A stretch of 6,652 bases of DNA from an uncultured bacterium (GTDB lineage: Bacteria; Pseudomonadota; Alphaproteobacteria; SP197), in NCBI GenBank assembly GCA_938014945.1, contig CALLQH010000363.1, forward strand, positions 1 to 6,652, in the 5' to 3' direction. The notes below the pieces were generated by a model that was not told the DNA's origin, made no database searches, and saw only the letters and a list, made by a program, of their open reading frames with translations. Positions 1 through 5,036 of the stretch are shown here, piece by piece (the stretch's first letter is position 1; every line of letters begins with the position of its first letter). Made by a program: the position numbers and the translations under genes.

Positions 1-1035
1 GGCGCGGGCGAGAAAGTCCATGTGGCTGTCGTGGATGCGCTGGGAGAGTTCGTTGGCGCCGCCCAGTTCGGCCACGACCTCGGCCGAAACCTCGCGCAGC
101 TTGTCGATGATCTCGCTCGAGAAGCTCCTCACCTCCACGCCCAGCTCGGCGAGCTTGGGGAAGGCCTCGATGTTGTGGAAGTTGAAATCGGCCAGCGTCG
201 CCTCGGCGCAGGCCGCGGCGGCGTTCTCGACGATGGCCTGCAGGTCCTCCGGCAGGGCCTGCCAGGCCGCCGTGTTGATCGAGATCTCCAGCGAGGGGCC
301 GGGCTCGTGCCAGCCGGGCAGGTAGTAGTACCTGGCCGACTGGTAGAGGCCGAAGGCGATGTCGTTCCACGGCCCGATCCAGTCGGCGCCGTCGATCGCG
401 CCCGAGAGCAGGGCCGGGCCGATCTCGCCCGGCGGCAGCAGCACGGCGTTGACGCCCAGGCGCGCCAGCACCTCGCCGCCCAGCCCGGCGATGCGGAACT
501 TCAGGCCCTTGAAATCGTCCAGGGTGTCGATCGGCCGGGTGAACCAGCCGCCCGCCTGCACGCCCGACGACCCTGCGTAGAAGGGGGTGACGCCGAAATC
601 CATGTAGAGCTCGCGCCACAGCTCGATGCCGCCGCCGAAGCGCAGCCAGGCGCTGAACTCGGTCGCCGTCATGCCGAAGGGCAGCGTGGTGAAGTAGTTG
701 AGCGTGGAGGACTTGCCGACCCAGAAATAGGGCGAGCCGTGCAGCAGGTCGGCCGTGCCCTGCTGCACCGCGTCCATGGCCTCGAAGGCGGGCACGATCT
801 CGCCCGCGCCATAGACCGTGATGGCGAGCCGCCCGCCCGACATCGCACCCACCATGGCGGCAAAGCGCTCCGCACTGCCGCCCACGCCCGGCGCGCCCTT
901 GGGCCAGGCGGTGACCATGGTCCAGTTGATGGTGTCGTCGGCGCGCAGCACCGCGGGCGCGGCAAGGGGGGCGGCTGCGGCCGCAGCCAGGATGCGGCGG
1001 CGGGAGACGCCGGATGCGGGGAAATCGCTGCTCAT
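1..1035 (-). CDS. TRAP transporter substrate-binding protein, TakP/DctP type, C-terminus cut by window edge
   Basis: Periplasmic solute receptor of a tripartite (TRAP) transporter, which captures an organic acid and hands it to DctQ/DctM-type membrane subunits. Reading the minus strand from the ATG at 1035 gives 345 codons with no stop before the edge; family members are usually about 360-370 residues, so only a short C-terminal piece is missing. Residues 11-31 form a signal peptide with a twin-arginine motif (SRRRIL) followed by an Ala-rich stretch, ending near LRA-DD. Family marks are GAGEIVPAFEAMDAVQQGTAD (residues 76-96), the KFRIAGLGG segment with the usual ligand-binding Arg (R181), and GADWIGPWND (216-225) followed by the YYYLPGW segment, which resembles the alpha-keto acid receptor TakP. 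The true ligand cannot be told from sequence. The gene diverges from the exported-protein gene at 1231. Its ribosome-binding site is weak (GAG about 8 nt before ATG). The DctQM partners are not in view and could lie beyond the left edge. Confidence 0.92.
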   Translation of the reverse strand, partial: MSSDFPASGVSRRRILAAAAAAPLAAPAVLRADDTINWTMVTAWPKGAPGVGGSAERFAAMVGAMSGGRLAITVYGAGEIVPAFEAMDAVQQGTADLLHGSPYFWVGKSSTLNYFTTLPFGMTATEFSAWLRFGGGIELWRELYMDFGVTPFYAGSSGVQAGGWFTRPIDTLDDFKGLKFRIAGLGGEVLARLGVNAVLLPPGEIGPALLSGAIDGADWIGPWNDIAFGLYQSARYYYLPGWHEPGPSLEISINTAAWQALPEDLQAIVENAAAACAEATLADFNFHNIEAFPKLAELGVEVRSFSSEIIDKLREVSAEVVAELGGANELSQRIHDSHMDFLARA

Positions 1036-1051
1036 GGGTTCAACTCACGCG

Positions 1052-1079
1052 GGAATGGAGGCCTTCAGTGTGCCGTTCC
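1052..1079. promoter_or_regulatory. Near-palindromic candidate promoter/operator in a divergent intergenic region
   Basis: On the plus strand GGAAT (1052-1056) is followed after 17 nt by CGTT (1074-1077); on the minus strand GGAAC is followed after 17 nt by CATT. Each reading is one base away from the GGAAC-N16/17-CGTT pattern of alphaproteobacterial general-stress (EcfG) promoters, and together they form an inverted repeat GGAATG/CGTTCC. It lies between two divergent genes, so it could be a promoter for either or an operator. A chance match is possible. Confidence 0.25.
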
Positions 1080-1118
1080 GCAACGATTCTGTCATCACGC
1101 CGCGCGCGCCGGTGTGGT

Positions 1119-1160
1119 GGCCGTGGGATGGCCGTGTGCTGTCTGTGACCTTGGTTGAAG
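1119..1160 (+). repeat. 42-bp imperfect direct repeat, copy A
   Basis: Matches 2126-2167 at 33 of 42 positions without gaps. Both copies begin GGCCGTG, share GTGACCT in the middle and end TTGAAG. This copy lies about 70 bp before the exported-protein start codon; the other lies about 90 bp after its stop. I see no clear -10/-35 pair within it. Confidence 0.55.
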
Positions 1161-1189
1161 CCGCCCCTGCGGGGGCCACGTTCACCCCA

Positions 1190-1205
1190 AGCGCAACATT
1201 GCGCT
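1190..1205 (+). promoter_or_regulatory. Inverted repeat in the leader of the exported-protein gene
   Basis: Perfect 7-bp arms AGCGCAA/TTGCGCT separated by CA. It is followed 5 nt later by a run of six T (1211-1216), which abuts the ribosome-binding site GGGGAG (1217-1222), 8 nt before the ATG at 1231. It could be a protein-binding palindrome or a weak leader hairpin. A small GC hairpin (1163-1176, arms GCCCC/GGGGC) sits upstream. The function is inferred only. Confidence 0.4.
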
Positions 1206-1230
1206 GCCAATTTTTTGGGGAGTACCGACC

Positions 1231-2034
1231 ATGAAGACCACGACCACGACCGATCGCGTCATGCGGCGCGCCATGGGCACCGTCGCCGTGGTGGCGCTGC
1301 TGGCCGGCACGACGCTGATCGCCCCGCAGGGCGACGGCAGTTTCGGCTTCCAGGGCCATCCCGTCTTTGCCTCACCCGGCGGCAACGGCAACGGAAACGG
1401 CAATGGCGGCGACAACGGCAACGGCGGCAACAGCGGCAATGCCGGAAACAGCGGGAACGCCGGAAACAGCGGCAATGCCGGCAACAGCGGCAACGCGGAC
1501 AACGGCGGCGATACCGACAGCGCCGATGCCGGCGACAGCGACGGCCAGCCCGGCAATGGCCATGCCTTCGGCAAGACCGACCGCGACGATGACGAGAGCG
1601 CTCATGCCAGCGAACTCGGCCGCCTGAACGCCGCCCACGCTTCGGAGACCGCCCGCGCCAATGCCGCGGCGAACTCCGCGGTCGGCCAGACGGCAGACTA
1701 TGAGCGCGACGTGCTCGACAACGACCTTGAAGGTGCTGCCGCGAGCCTTGCCGAGGCGGCCAACAAGAACGTCGTGGAGCCGGTGGTCCACGCCGTGAAC
1801 GAGCTGCTGGGCATCGACGACGAGGTGATCGACCGCGAGGACGACACCGACGCCGATACGGTCGCCGACAGCGACAGCGAGGGCGAGAGCGGCATTGACC
1901 CTGACAGCCAGGAAGCCGCCGACCGCCTGACCGTGCACGACACCGAAGGCGAGATCGCCGCGCGCATCAACGGCACCTTCGATCCCTCGGACGACGGCGA
2001 CACCGAGGCGCCCGAGGACGGACGGGATAGCTGA
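1231..2034 (+). CDS. Exported acidic low-complexity protein with Gly-Asn/Ser repeats, function unknown
   Basis: I cannot name a function for this 267-residue product. Residues 8-31 have a basic n-region (RVMRR) and a hydrophobic core, and a VFA-SPGG site at 47/48 is a plausible signal-peptidase cut, though far from the core. Residues 50-66 are Gly/Asn repeats, 67-90 are four NSGNAG-type hexapeptides, and 91-122 are Asp-rich. Residues 124-157 contain HASELGRLNAAHASETAR and then NSAVGQ, a pattern I recall from proteobacterial hypothetical proteins (recollection, not checked). Residues 158-195 look helical, and 196-267 are dominated by Asp and Glu, so the mature protein should be strongly acidic; calcium binding or a surface/matrix role is possible but unproven, and no RTX nonapeptide is seen. 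The start is supported by GGGGAG 8 nt upstream, and a 13-bp hairpin follows the stop. The ORFs on the opposite strand are shadows of the repeats. Confidence 0.78.
   Translation: MKTTTTTDRVMRRAMGTVAVVALLAGTTLIAPQGDGSFGFQGHPVFASPGGNGNGNGNGGDNGNGGNSGNAGNSGNAGNSGNAGNSGNADNGGDTDSADAGDSDGQPGNGHAFGKTDRDDDESAHASELGRLNAAHASETARANAAANSAVGQTADYERDVLDNDLEGAAASLAEAANKNVVEPVVHAVNELLGIDDEVIDREDDTDADTVADSDSEGESGIDPDSQEAADRLTVHDTEGEIAARINGTFDPSDDGDTEAPEDGRDS
1429..1500 (+). repeat. Four tandem 18-bp units coding for N-S-G-N-A-G
   Basis: Units start at 1429, 1447, 1465 and 1483. Each begins AACAGCGG and differs from the next at one to a few bases, mostly silent (AAT/AAC, GGA/GGC); the last ends GCGGAC instead of GCCGGC. 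A less regular GGC-AAC array precedes it (1381-1428). The in-frame 18-bp period suggests expansion and contraction by slippage or unequal recombination without frameshift. Confidence 0.85.
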
Positions 2035-2067
2035 TCCGCAAACGCGCTCAAATCGGATCGGCTATTT

Positions 2068-2103
2068 GACGGCCGGGGAGCCCCCAAGCACTCCCCGGCC
2101 GTC
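2068..2103 (+). terminator. Strong hairpin after the exported-protein gene, probable terminator
   Basis: Perfect 13-bp arms (2068-2080 GACGGCCGGGGAG and 2091-2103) around a 10-nt loop, 33 bp after the stop codon at 2034. Only GCTTTAT follows, so the U-tract is poor, but position and stability fit transcription termination of the plus-strand gene. Confidence 0.65.
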
Positions 2104-2125
2104 GCTTTATCTGCTGCTGTGGCAG

Positions 2126-2167
2126 GGCCGTGCCATGGCTGTGTTCTATCCGTGACCTGACTTGAAG
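2126..2167 (+). repeat. 42-bp imperfect direct repeat, copy B
   Basis: Second copy of the element at 1119-1160 (33 of 42 identical, same orientation). No start codon with a credible reading frame follows it on the plus strand before the convergent htpX stop at 2341, so it does not obviously serve a protein gene. Confidence 0.55.
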
Positions 2168-2182
2168 GGCGCAGGCGCGGCA

Positions 2183-2231
2183 CCGACCTGCCTATCAGAG
2201 GCAGGGAGCACGTCCCAACTCCGACCTGCCT
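2183..2231 (+). repeat. Small hairpin and 11-bp direct repeat in the convergent gap
   Basis: The convergent gap 2035-2340 (306 bp) has no gene I can support. Besides the two large hairpins and repeat copy B, it holds CCGACCTGCCT twice (2183-2193 and 2221-2231). The first copy forms a perfect 7-bp hairpin CCTGCCT/AGGCAGG (2187-2193 with 2199-2205, loop ATCAG). Whether this part is transcribed is unknown. Confidence 0.5.
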
Positions 2232-2272
2232 CAGGCTGCAACGATCCGATCGCGCTCGCGGATCCGCATGCC

Positions 2273-2305
2273 GGCGGCCGGGAAGCTCCACCCTTCCCGG
2301 CCGCC
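2273..2305 (-). terminator. Strong hairpin downstream of htpX, possible terminator
   Basis: Perfect 13-bp arms (2273-2285 GGCGGCCGGGAAG and 2293-2305) with a 7-nt loop, starting 35 nt past the htpX stop when read on the minus strand. No T-run follows on either strand, so it may act with Rho, protect mRNA 3' ends, or stop convergent read-through. Confidence 0.45.
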
Positions 2306-2340
2306 ACTCATGCCGGGACAGTCTTCACGAACGTTCCGGA

Positions 2341-3207
2341 TCAGCCCCAGGGGCCGGCGGCATCGCCCGCTCCGGCGCGGGCCATGTCGCGCAGGCGGCG
2401 GACCCGTTCGGCCATGGGCGGATGGGTGCTGAACAGGCCGTCGATCTTGTGCGCATGCAGCGGGTTGGCGATGAAGAGATGGGCCGTGGCGGGTTTCTCC
2501 TCGGCCTCGGGCATGTCGATGCGCGCGGCGGCGTAATGAATCTTCTCCAGCGCCGAGGCAAGCCACAGGGGGTGGCCCGAGATCTGCGCGCCCGCAGCGT
2601 CGGCGCCGTATTCACGGGTCCGGCTGATCGCCATCTGCACCATCATGGCCGCGAGCGGCGCCAGGATCATGGTCGCCAGCACGCCGACGAAACCCAGAGG
2701 ATTGTCGCGTCCGCGCCCGAAGAAGAGGGCGAAGTTCGCAAGCATGGCGATGCCGCCCGCCATGGTCGCGGTGATCGTCATGATGAGCGTGTCGCGGTTC
2801 TTCACATGGCCCAGTTCATGGGCCATTACGCCCGCGATCTCGTTGGCGCTGAGGTTGCGCAGCAGGCCGGTGGTCGCCGCCACGGCGGCGTTTTCGGGAT
2901 TGCGCCCGGTGGCAAAGGCGTTCGGCTGGGGCGTGTCGATCAGATAGACCTTGGGCATGGGCAGGCCCGCGTTCTGCGCGAGCTGCTCGACGATGCCGTA
3001 GAACTCCGGCGCGGTGGCGCGGTCGATCCGGCGCGCCTTGTACATGGCGAGCACCATGCGGTCGGAGTTCCACCACGAGAACACGTTCATGCCGAGCGCG
3101 ACCAGGAAGGCGATCGCCATGCCGCCGGTGCCGGCCAGCAGATAACCCGCGCCGACGAAGATCGCCGTCAGGGCCGCCATCAGAAGAAAGGTTTTCAGGG
3201 TCGACAT
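2341..3207 (-). CDS. htpX: HtpX, inner-membrane zinc metalloprotease (M48B)
   Basis: A membrane-bound protease that cuts misfolded or unassembled inner-membrane proteins from the cytosolic side, working alongside FtsH in envelope quality control. The 288 residues match the usual length of roughly 280-295. Zinc site: HELGH at residues 130-134 (His130 and His134 ligands, Glu131 the catalytic base), with Glu199 in REYGAD as the likely third ligand. Hydrophobic segments lie at about 5-25 and 29-47 before the catalytic domain, and at about 143-165 and 173-195 after HELGH. The C-terminal FSTHPPMAERVRRL (259-272) is the familiar family ending. The start MSTLKTFLLMAAL fits the family's typical N-terminus; an in-frame ATG 54 nt upstream (3261) would add an 18-residue polar extension and lies in a terminator hairpin, so it is rejected. 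GGAG sits 13 nt before the ATG, rather far. A heat-shock-like promoter lies just upstream. Confidence 0.97.
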   Translation of the reverse strand: MSTLKTFLLMAALTAIFVGAGYLLAGTGGMAIAFLVALGMNVFSWWNSDRMVLAMYKARRIDRATAPEFYGIVEQLAQNAGLPMPKVYLIDTPQPNAFATGRNPENAAVAATTGLLRNLSANEIAGVMAHELGHVKNRDTLIMTITATMAGGIAMLANFALFFGRGRDNPLGFVGVLATMILAPLAAMMVQMAISRTREYGADAAGAQISGHPLWLASALEKIHYAAARIDMPEAEEKPATAHLFIANPLHAHKIDGLFSTHPPMAERVRRLRDMARAGAGDAAGPWG

Positions 3208-3232
3208 GGGTTCGTTTTGTTCTCCGAACCCG

Positions 3233-3262
3233 GATATGGGAAAGGCGCGGCCCTTGCTCAAG
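3233..3262 (-). promoter_or_regulatory. Candidate heat-shock-type (RpoH-like) promoter of htpX
   Basis: Read on the minus strand, CTTGAGC (3262-3256) is followed after 15 nt by CCCATAT (3240-3234). This resembles the RpoH pattern CTTGAAA...CCCCATnT; read as a housekeeping promoter it is TTGAGC-17 nt-CATATC. The transcript would start near 3226, about 20 nt before the htpX ATG at 3207. Heat-shock control of htpX is known in Escherichia coli, which makes the match more believable. No experimental support is visible here. Confidence 0.45.
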
Positions 3263-3270
3263 GCCGCGCC
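3244..3270 (-). terminator. Terminator-like hairpin between the Rieske oxygenase gene and htpX
   Basis: Perfect 9-bp arms GGCGCGGCC/GGCCGCGCC with a 9-nt loop, 50 nt past the oxygenase stop (3320). On the minus strand it is followed by TTTCCC, a short U-tract. It probably ends the oxygenase transcript. Its loop and 5' arm overlap the candidate htpX -35 box. Confidence 0.6.
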
Positions 3271-3319
3271 CTCCGAAATCGCCGCGATGTCAGGGGCTTG
3301 GCGGCCCCCGCCGGCAGGC

Positions 3320-4480
3320 TCAGGCCTCGCCCAGGCGGCCCAGAACCCAGTCGCGGAAGTCGCGCAGGCTGGTTTCCTCGGGCATCAGGACACCGGACCG
3401 GTAGGGCCTTGCGTGCAGACCCTTCTGGTTGAGTTCGCTCGCCTCGCCGTCCTCGGCGATGACCTGCTTGGCGAAGCCCACGATATTTTCCAGATCGAAA
3501 TCGGGATGCTCCATGGCGCCCTTGGGGAACAGCCACTCGGCGGTGATCTCCGTCGATTCGGGACCCAGCGGGCGCATGCGCACGATGCGCATGTAGTCGG
3601 CATGGCCGACCATGAACATCGTCGGCCAGGAGATGACATAGGTCTGGCCCATCGCCTTGTGCGCGTCGTCCAGACCCGGGATCGGCACCGGCGAGGCACT
3701 GCCGTCGCTCGACCAGCTCTGGGCGCCCTCGCGCAGGCCGCCCTGGAACTTCGGATCGGGATTGTCGGCGTGGGCCGCATAATCGGGATCGTCCCACTTG
3801 CCCGAGATGCGCCGGCCGTAGATCGGCACCAGCTTGACGAGGCTGGGATGCACGTTGGGACAGTGCAGGCATTCGTTGAAGTTGTCCCAGAAGCCCTTCC
3901 AGTTGCAGGCCAGGGTCTTCACGAAACGATGGCCGACCACCAGGTCCTCGATCGGCCAGGCATCGAAGCGGCCGGGATCGCGGCGCATGGCGGTCGACAG
4001 CGGCTCGGGGCTTTCCGAGAGGTTGATGAAGACAAGGCCGCGCCAGGTATCGACATGGACGGGGAAAAGGCCCAGGCCCGACGGATCGAAACCCTCCGGC
4101 GTCGACAGCGAGGTGGTCGCCGCAAGGCTGCCGTCCAGCTTGTAGGCCCAGTTGTGATAGGGGCAGACGATGCGCTTGAACTTCAGCCGCCCCTCCTCGC
4201 CCTGGCACAGGATCGAGCCGCGATGGCGGCAGGTGTTGTGGAAGGCCTTCAGGCTGCCGTCCTCGTCGCGCAGGATCAGCACGTTCTGATCGCCGATCTC
4301 GTAGGTGCGGTACATGCGCGGCTGATCGAGCGTCACCGCGGGGCAGACATAAAGCCAGTCGCGGAACCAGATCGCCTCCAGCTCGCGCTGGTGATGGGCG
4401 GGATCGAAATAGTAGTGCGCGGGAAGCGTCGCTTCCTGCTGCTTCAGTCCGCGAAAGATCACCTGTTCGGCTGCCGCCAT
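3320..4480 (-). CDS. Rieske [2Fe-2S] non-heme iron oxygenase, alpha (catalytic) subunit
   Basis: Uses O2 and electrons from a separate reductase to hydroxylate or oxidatively demethylate a substrate; cytoplasmic. Counting 386 residues from the ATG at 4480, the Rieske cluster ligands are Cys84 and His86 (CRHRG) and Cys106 and His109 (CPYHNW). The gap between the two pairs is 19 residues, slightly longer than the usual 15-17. The catalytic iron site is NECLHCPNVH, with Glu203 bridging to the neighbouring Rieske centre and His206 and His211 as ligands; Asp344 in the AEDGEASELNQKGL segment is the likely carboxylate ligand. The layout resembles GbcA/stachydrine-demethylase-like and choline monooxygenase-like enzymes more than naphthalene dioxygenase, but the substrate cannot be fixed. 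The 4480 start is preferred because GGAG lies 6 nt before it; an upstream in-frame ATG at 4495 would add MTETT and has no clear ribosome-binding site. No ferredoxin or reductase gene is in the window. It diverges from the small membrane protein and SDR genes. Confidence 0.95.
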   Translation of the reverse strand: MAAAEQVIFRGLKQQEATLPAHYYFDPAHHQRELEAIWFRDWLYVCPAVTLDQPRMYRTYEIGDQNVLILRDEDGSLKAFHNTCRHRGSILCQGEEGRLKFKRIVCPYHNWAYKLDGSLAATTSLSTPEGFDPSGLGLFPVHVDTWRGLVFINLSESPEPLSTAMRRDPGRFDAWPIEDLVVGHRFVKTLACNWKGFWDNFNECLHCPNVHPSLVKLVPIYGRRISGKWDDPDYAAHADNPDPKFQGGLREGAQSWSSDGSASPVPIPGLDDAHKAMGQTYVISWPTMFMVGHADYMRIVRMRPLGPESTEITAEWLFPKGAMEHPDFDLENIVGFAKQVIAEDGEASELNQKGLHARPYRSGVLMPEETSLRDFRDWVLGRLGEA

Positions 4481-4486
4481 GGTCGT

Positions 4487-4490
4487 CTCC
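4487..4490 (-). promoter_or_regulatory. Ribosome-binding site deciding the Rieske oxygenase start
   Basis: GGAG on the minus strand, 6 nt before the ATG at 4480. It lies inside the first codons of the alternative start at 4495, which argues for the downstream ATG. Confidence 0.6.
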
Positions 4491-4567
4491 GTCATCGTCG
4501 CAACGCCCGCCCTGCTGCGGGGCGGCGGACGCTAGCGCGACTTTGCATGGGAGTTCAACGCCGGGGG

Positions 4568-4597
4568 TTGGCGAAGGCTGCCGCGACGCGGCACAAT
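4568..4597 (+). promoter_or_regulatory. Candidate promoter for the small-protein/SDR genes
   Basis: TTGGCG (4568-4573), an 18-nt spacer and CACAAT (4592-4597), each 4 of 6 to the vegetative consensus. Transcription would start about 24 nt before the ATG at 4628. On the other strand TTGAAC (4558-4553) with CTAGCG 17 nt on is a weaker candidate for the Rieske gene. Confidence 0.3.
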
Positions 4598-4627
4598 AGC
4601 CACACCAACAGGTTGTGAGTTTCCCCG

Positions 4628-4966
4628 ATGAGCGACATGGACCAGGACACACGCCGGCGCGAAGAGGTTGCGCGCCTGCGCGCCGCCGCCCGCTCGACGA
4701 CGCCGGAGGCCTACAAGGTGCGCCCGGTCTACAAGCCGGTCACCGACCCCATGGCCGAGACCAAGGAGTCCTATACGACCCTGTTCGGCGCCTTCACCAA
4801 GGACCGTTCGCCGCGCGAGGCGATCTCCATTGCCTGCATGCTGGGGGCCAACGGCCTGGCCTATGTCCTGCTCATCCTTGTGCTGAACCTGGCGCAGTGC
4901 TCCTGGTGGTACGAACCGGGCATGTACAACGGCGGCTACGAGCACGAATACGGCGTCGGCCGCTAG
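4628..4966 (+). CDS. Small single-pass membrane protein, function unknown
   Basis: I do not recognise this 112-residue protein. Residues 1-22 are highly charged and probably helical (DTRRREEVARLRAAAR). Residues 23-64 are polar, with a KVRPVYKPVTDP stretch. Residues 65-89 form one hydrophobic segment (ISIACMLGANGLAYVLLIL and onward) ending in CSWWY, and the short tail is rich in Tyr and Gly (MYNGGYEHEYGVGR). The positively charged N-terminal side suggests that end is in the cytoplasm (inference). No good Shine-Dalgarno lies before 4628; a second ATG at 4637 is possible. The steady G/C third-position use and its place 70 bp before a same-strand SDR gene support a real gene, possibly in one transcript with the SDRs. 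It could be a small accessory or anchoring subunit, but nothing in the sequence proves this. Confidence 0.68.
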   Translation: MSDMDQDTRRREEVARLRAAARSTTPEAYKVRPVYKPVTDPMAETKESYTTLFGAFTKDRSPREAISIACMLGANGLAYVLLILVLNLAQCSWWYEPGMYNGGYEHEYGVGR

Positions 4967-5015
4967 GGTCCGCGCCGCACGCCTTGCGCCCGCGGCCCGC
5001 GTCTGTTCTGTTCTC

Positions 5016-5031
5016 GCTCCCCAGCGGGAGC
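5016..5031 (+). promoter_or_regulatory. Hairpin enclosing the ribosome-binding site of the first SDR gene
   Basis: GCTCCC (5016-5021) pairs perfectly with GGGAGC (5026-5031) around the tetraloop CAGC. The 3' arm contains GGGAG, the Shine-Dalgarno 6 nt before the ATG at 5037, so folding would hide it. Such hairpins can lower translation or act as heat- or coupling-dependent switches; that role is inferred. Confidence 0.5.
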
Positions 5032-5036
5032 ATGCC

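Noticed and set aside
22..1158. 378-codon plus-strand frame opposite the TRAP receptor
   Set aside because: The minus strand encodes a complete signal peptide and conserved TRAP receptor motifs; the plus frame shows none.
1381..1500. Repeat array considered as a CRISPR-like structure
   Set aside because: The units are contiguous 18-bp in-frame coding repeats with no spacers.
1372..1938. Hydrophobic Ala/Val-rich frame on the minus strand opposite the exported protein
   Set aside because: It mirrors the Gly/Asn/Asp codon repeats of the sense gene, has no ribosome-binding site, and the sense frame has a good one plus a signal peptide.
3208..3261. Longer htpX with an 18-residue N-terminal extension from the ATG at 3261
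   Set aside because: The extra residues are polar, overlap the terminator hairpin and candidate promoter, and the family normally begins at the hydrophobic MSTLKTFLLM-like segment.
2422..3432. 336-codon plus-strand frame opposite htpX
   Set aside because: htpX is unmistakable on the other strand; this translation is Arg/His/Gly-rich shadow sequence.
3206..4618. 470-codon plus-strand frame opposite the Rieske gene
   Set aside because: It is antisense to an oxygenase with every metal ligand intact, has no family motif of its own, and no supporting start signal.
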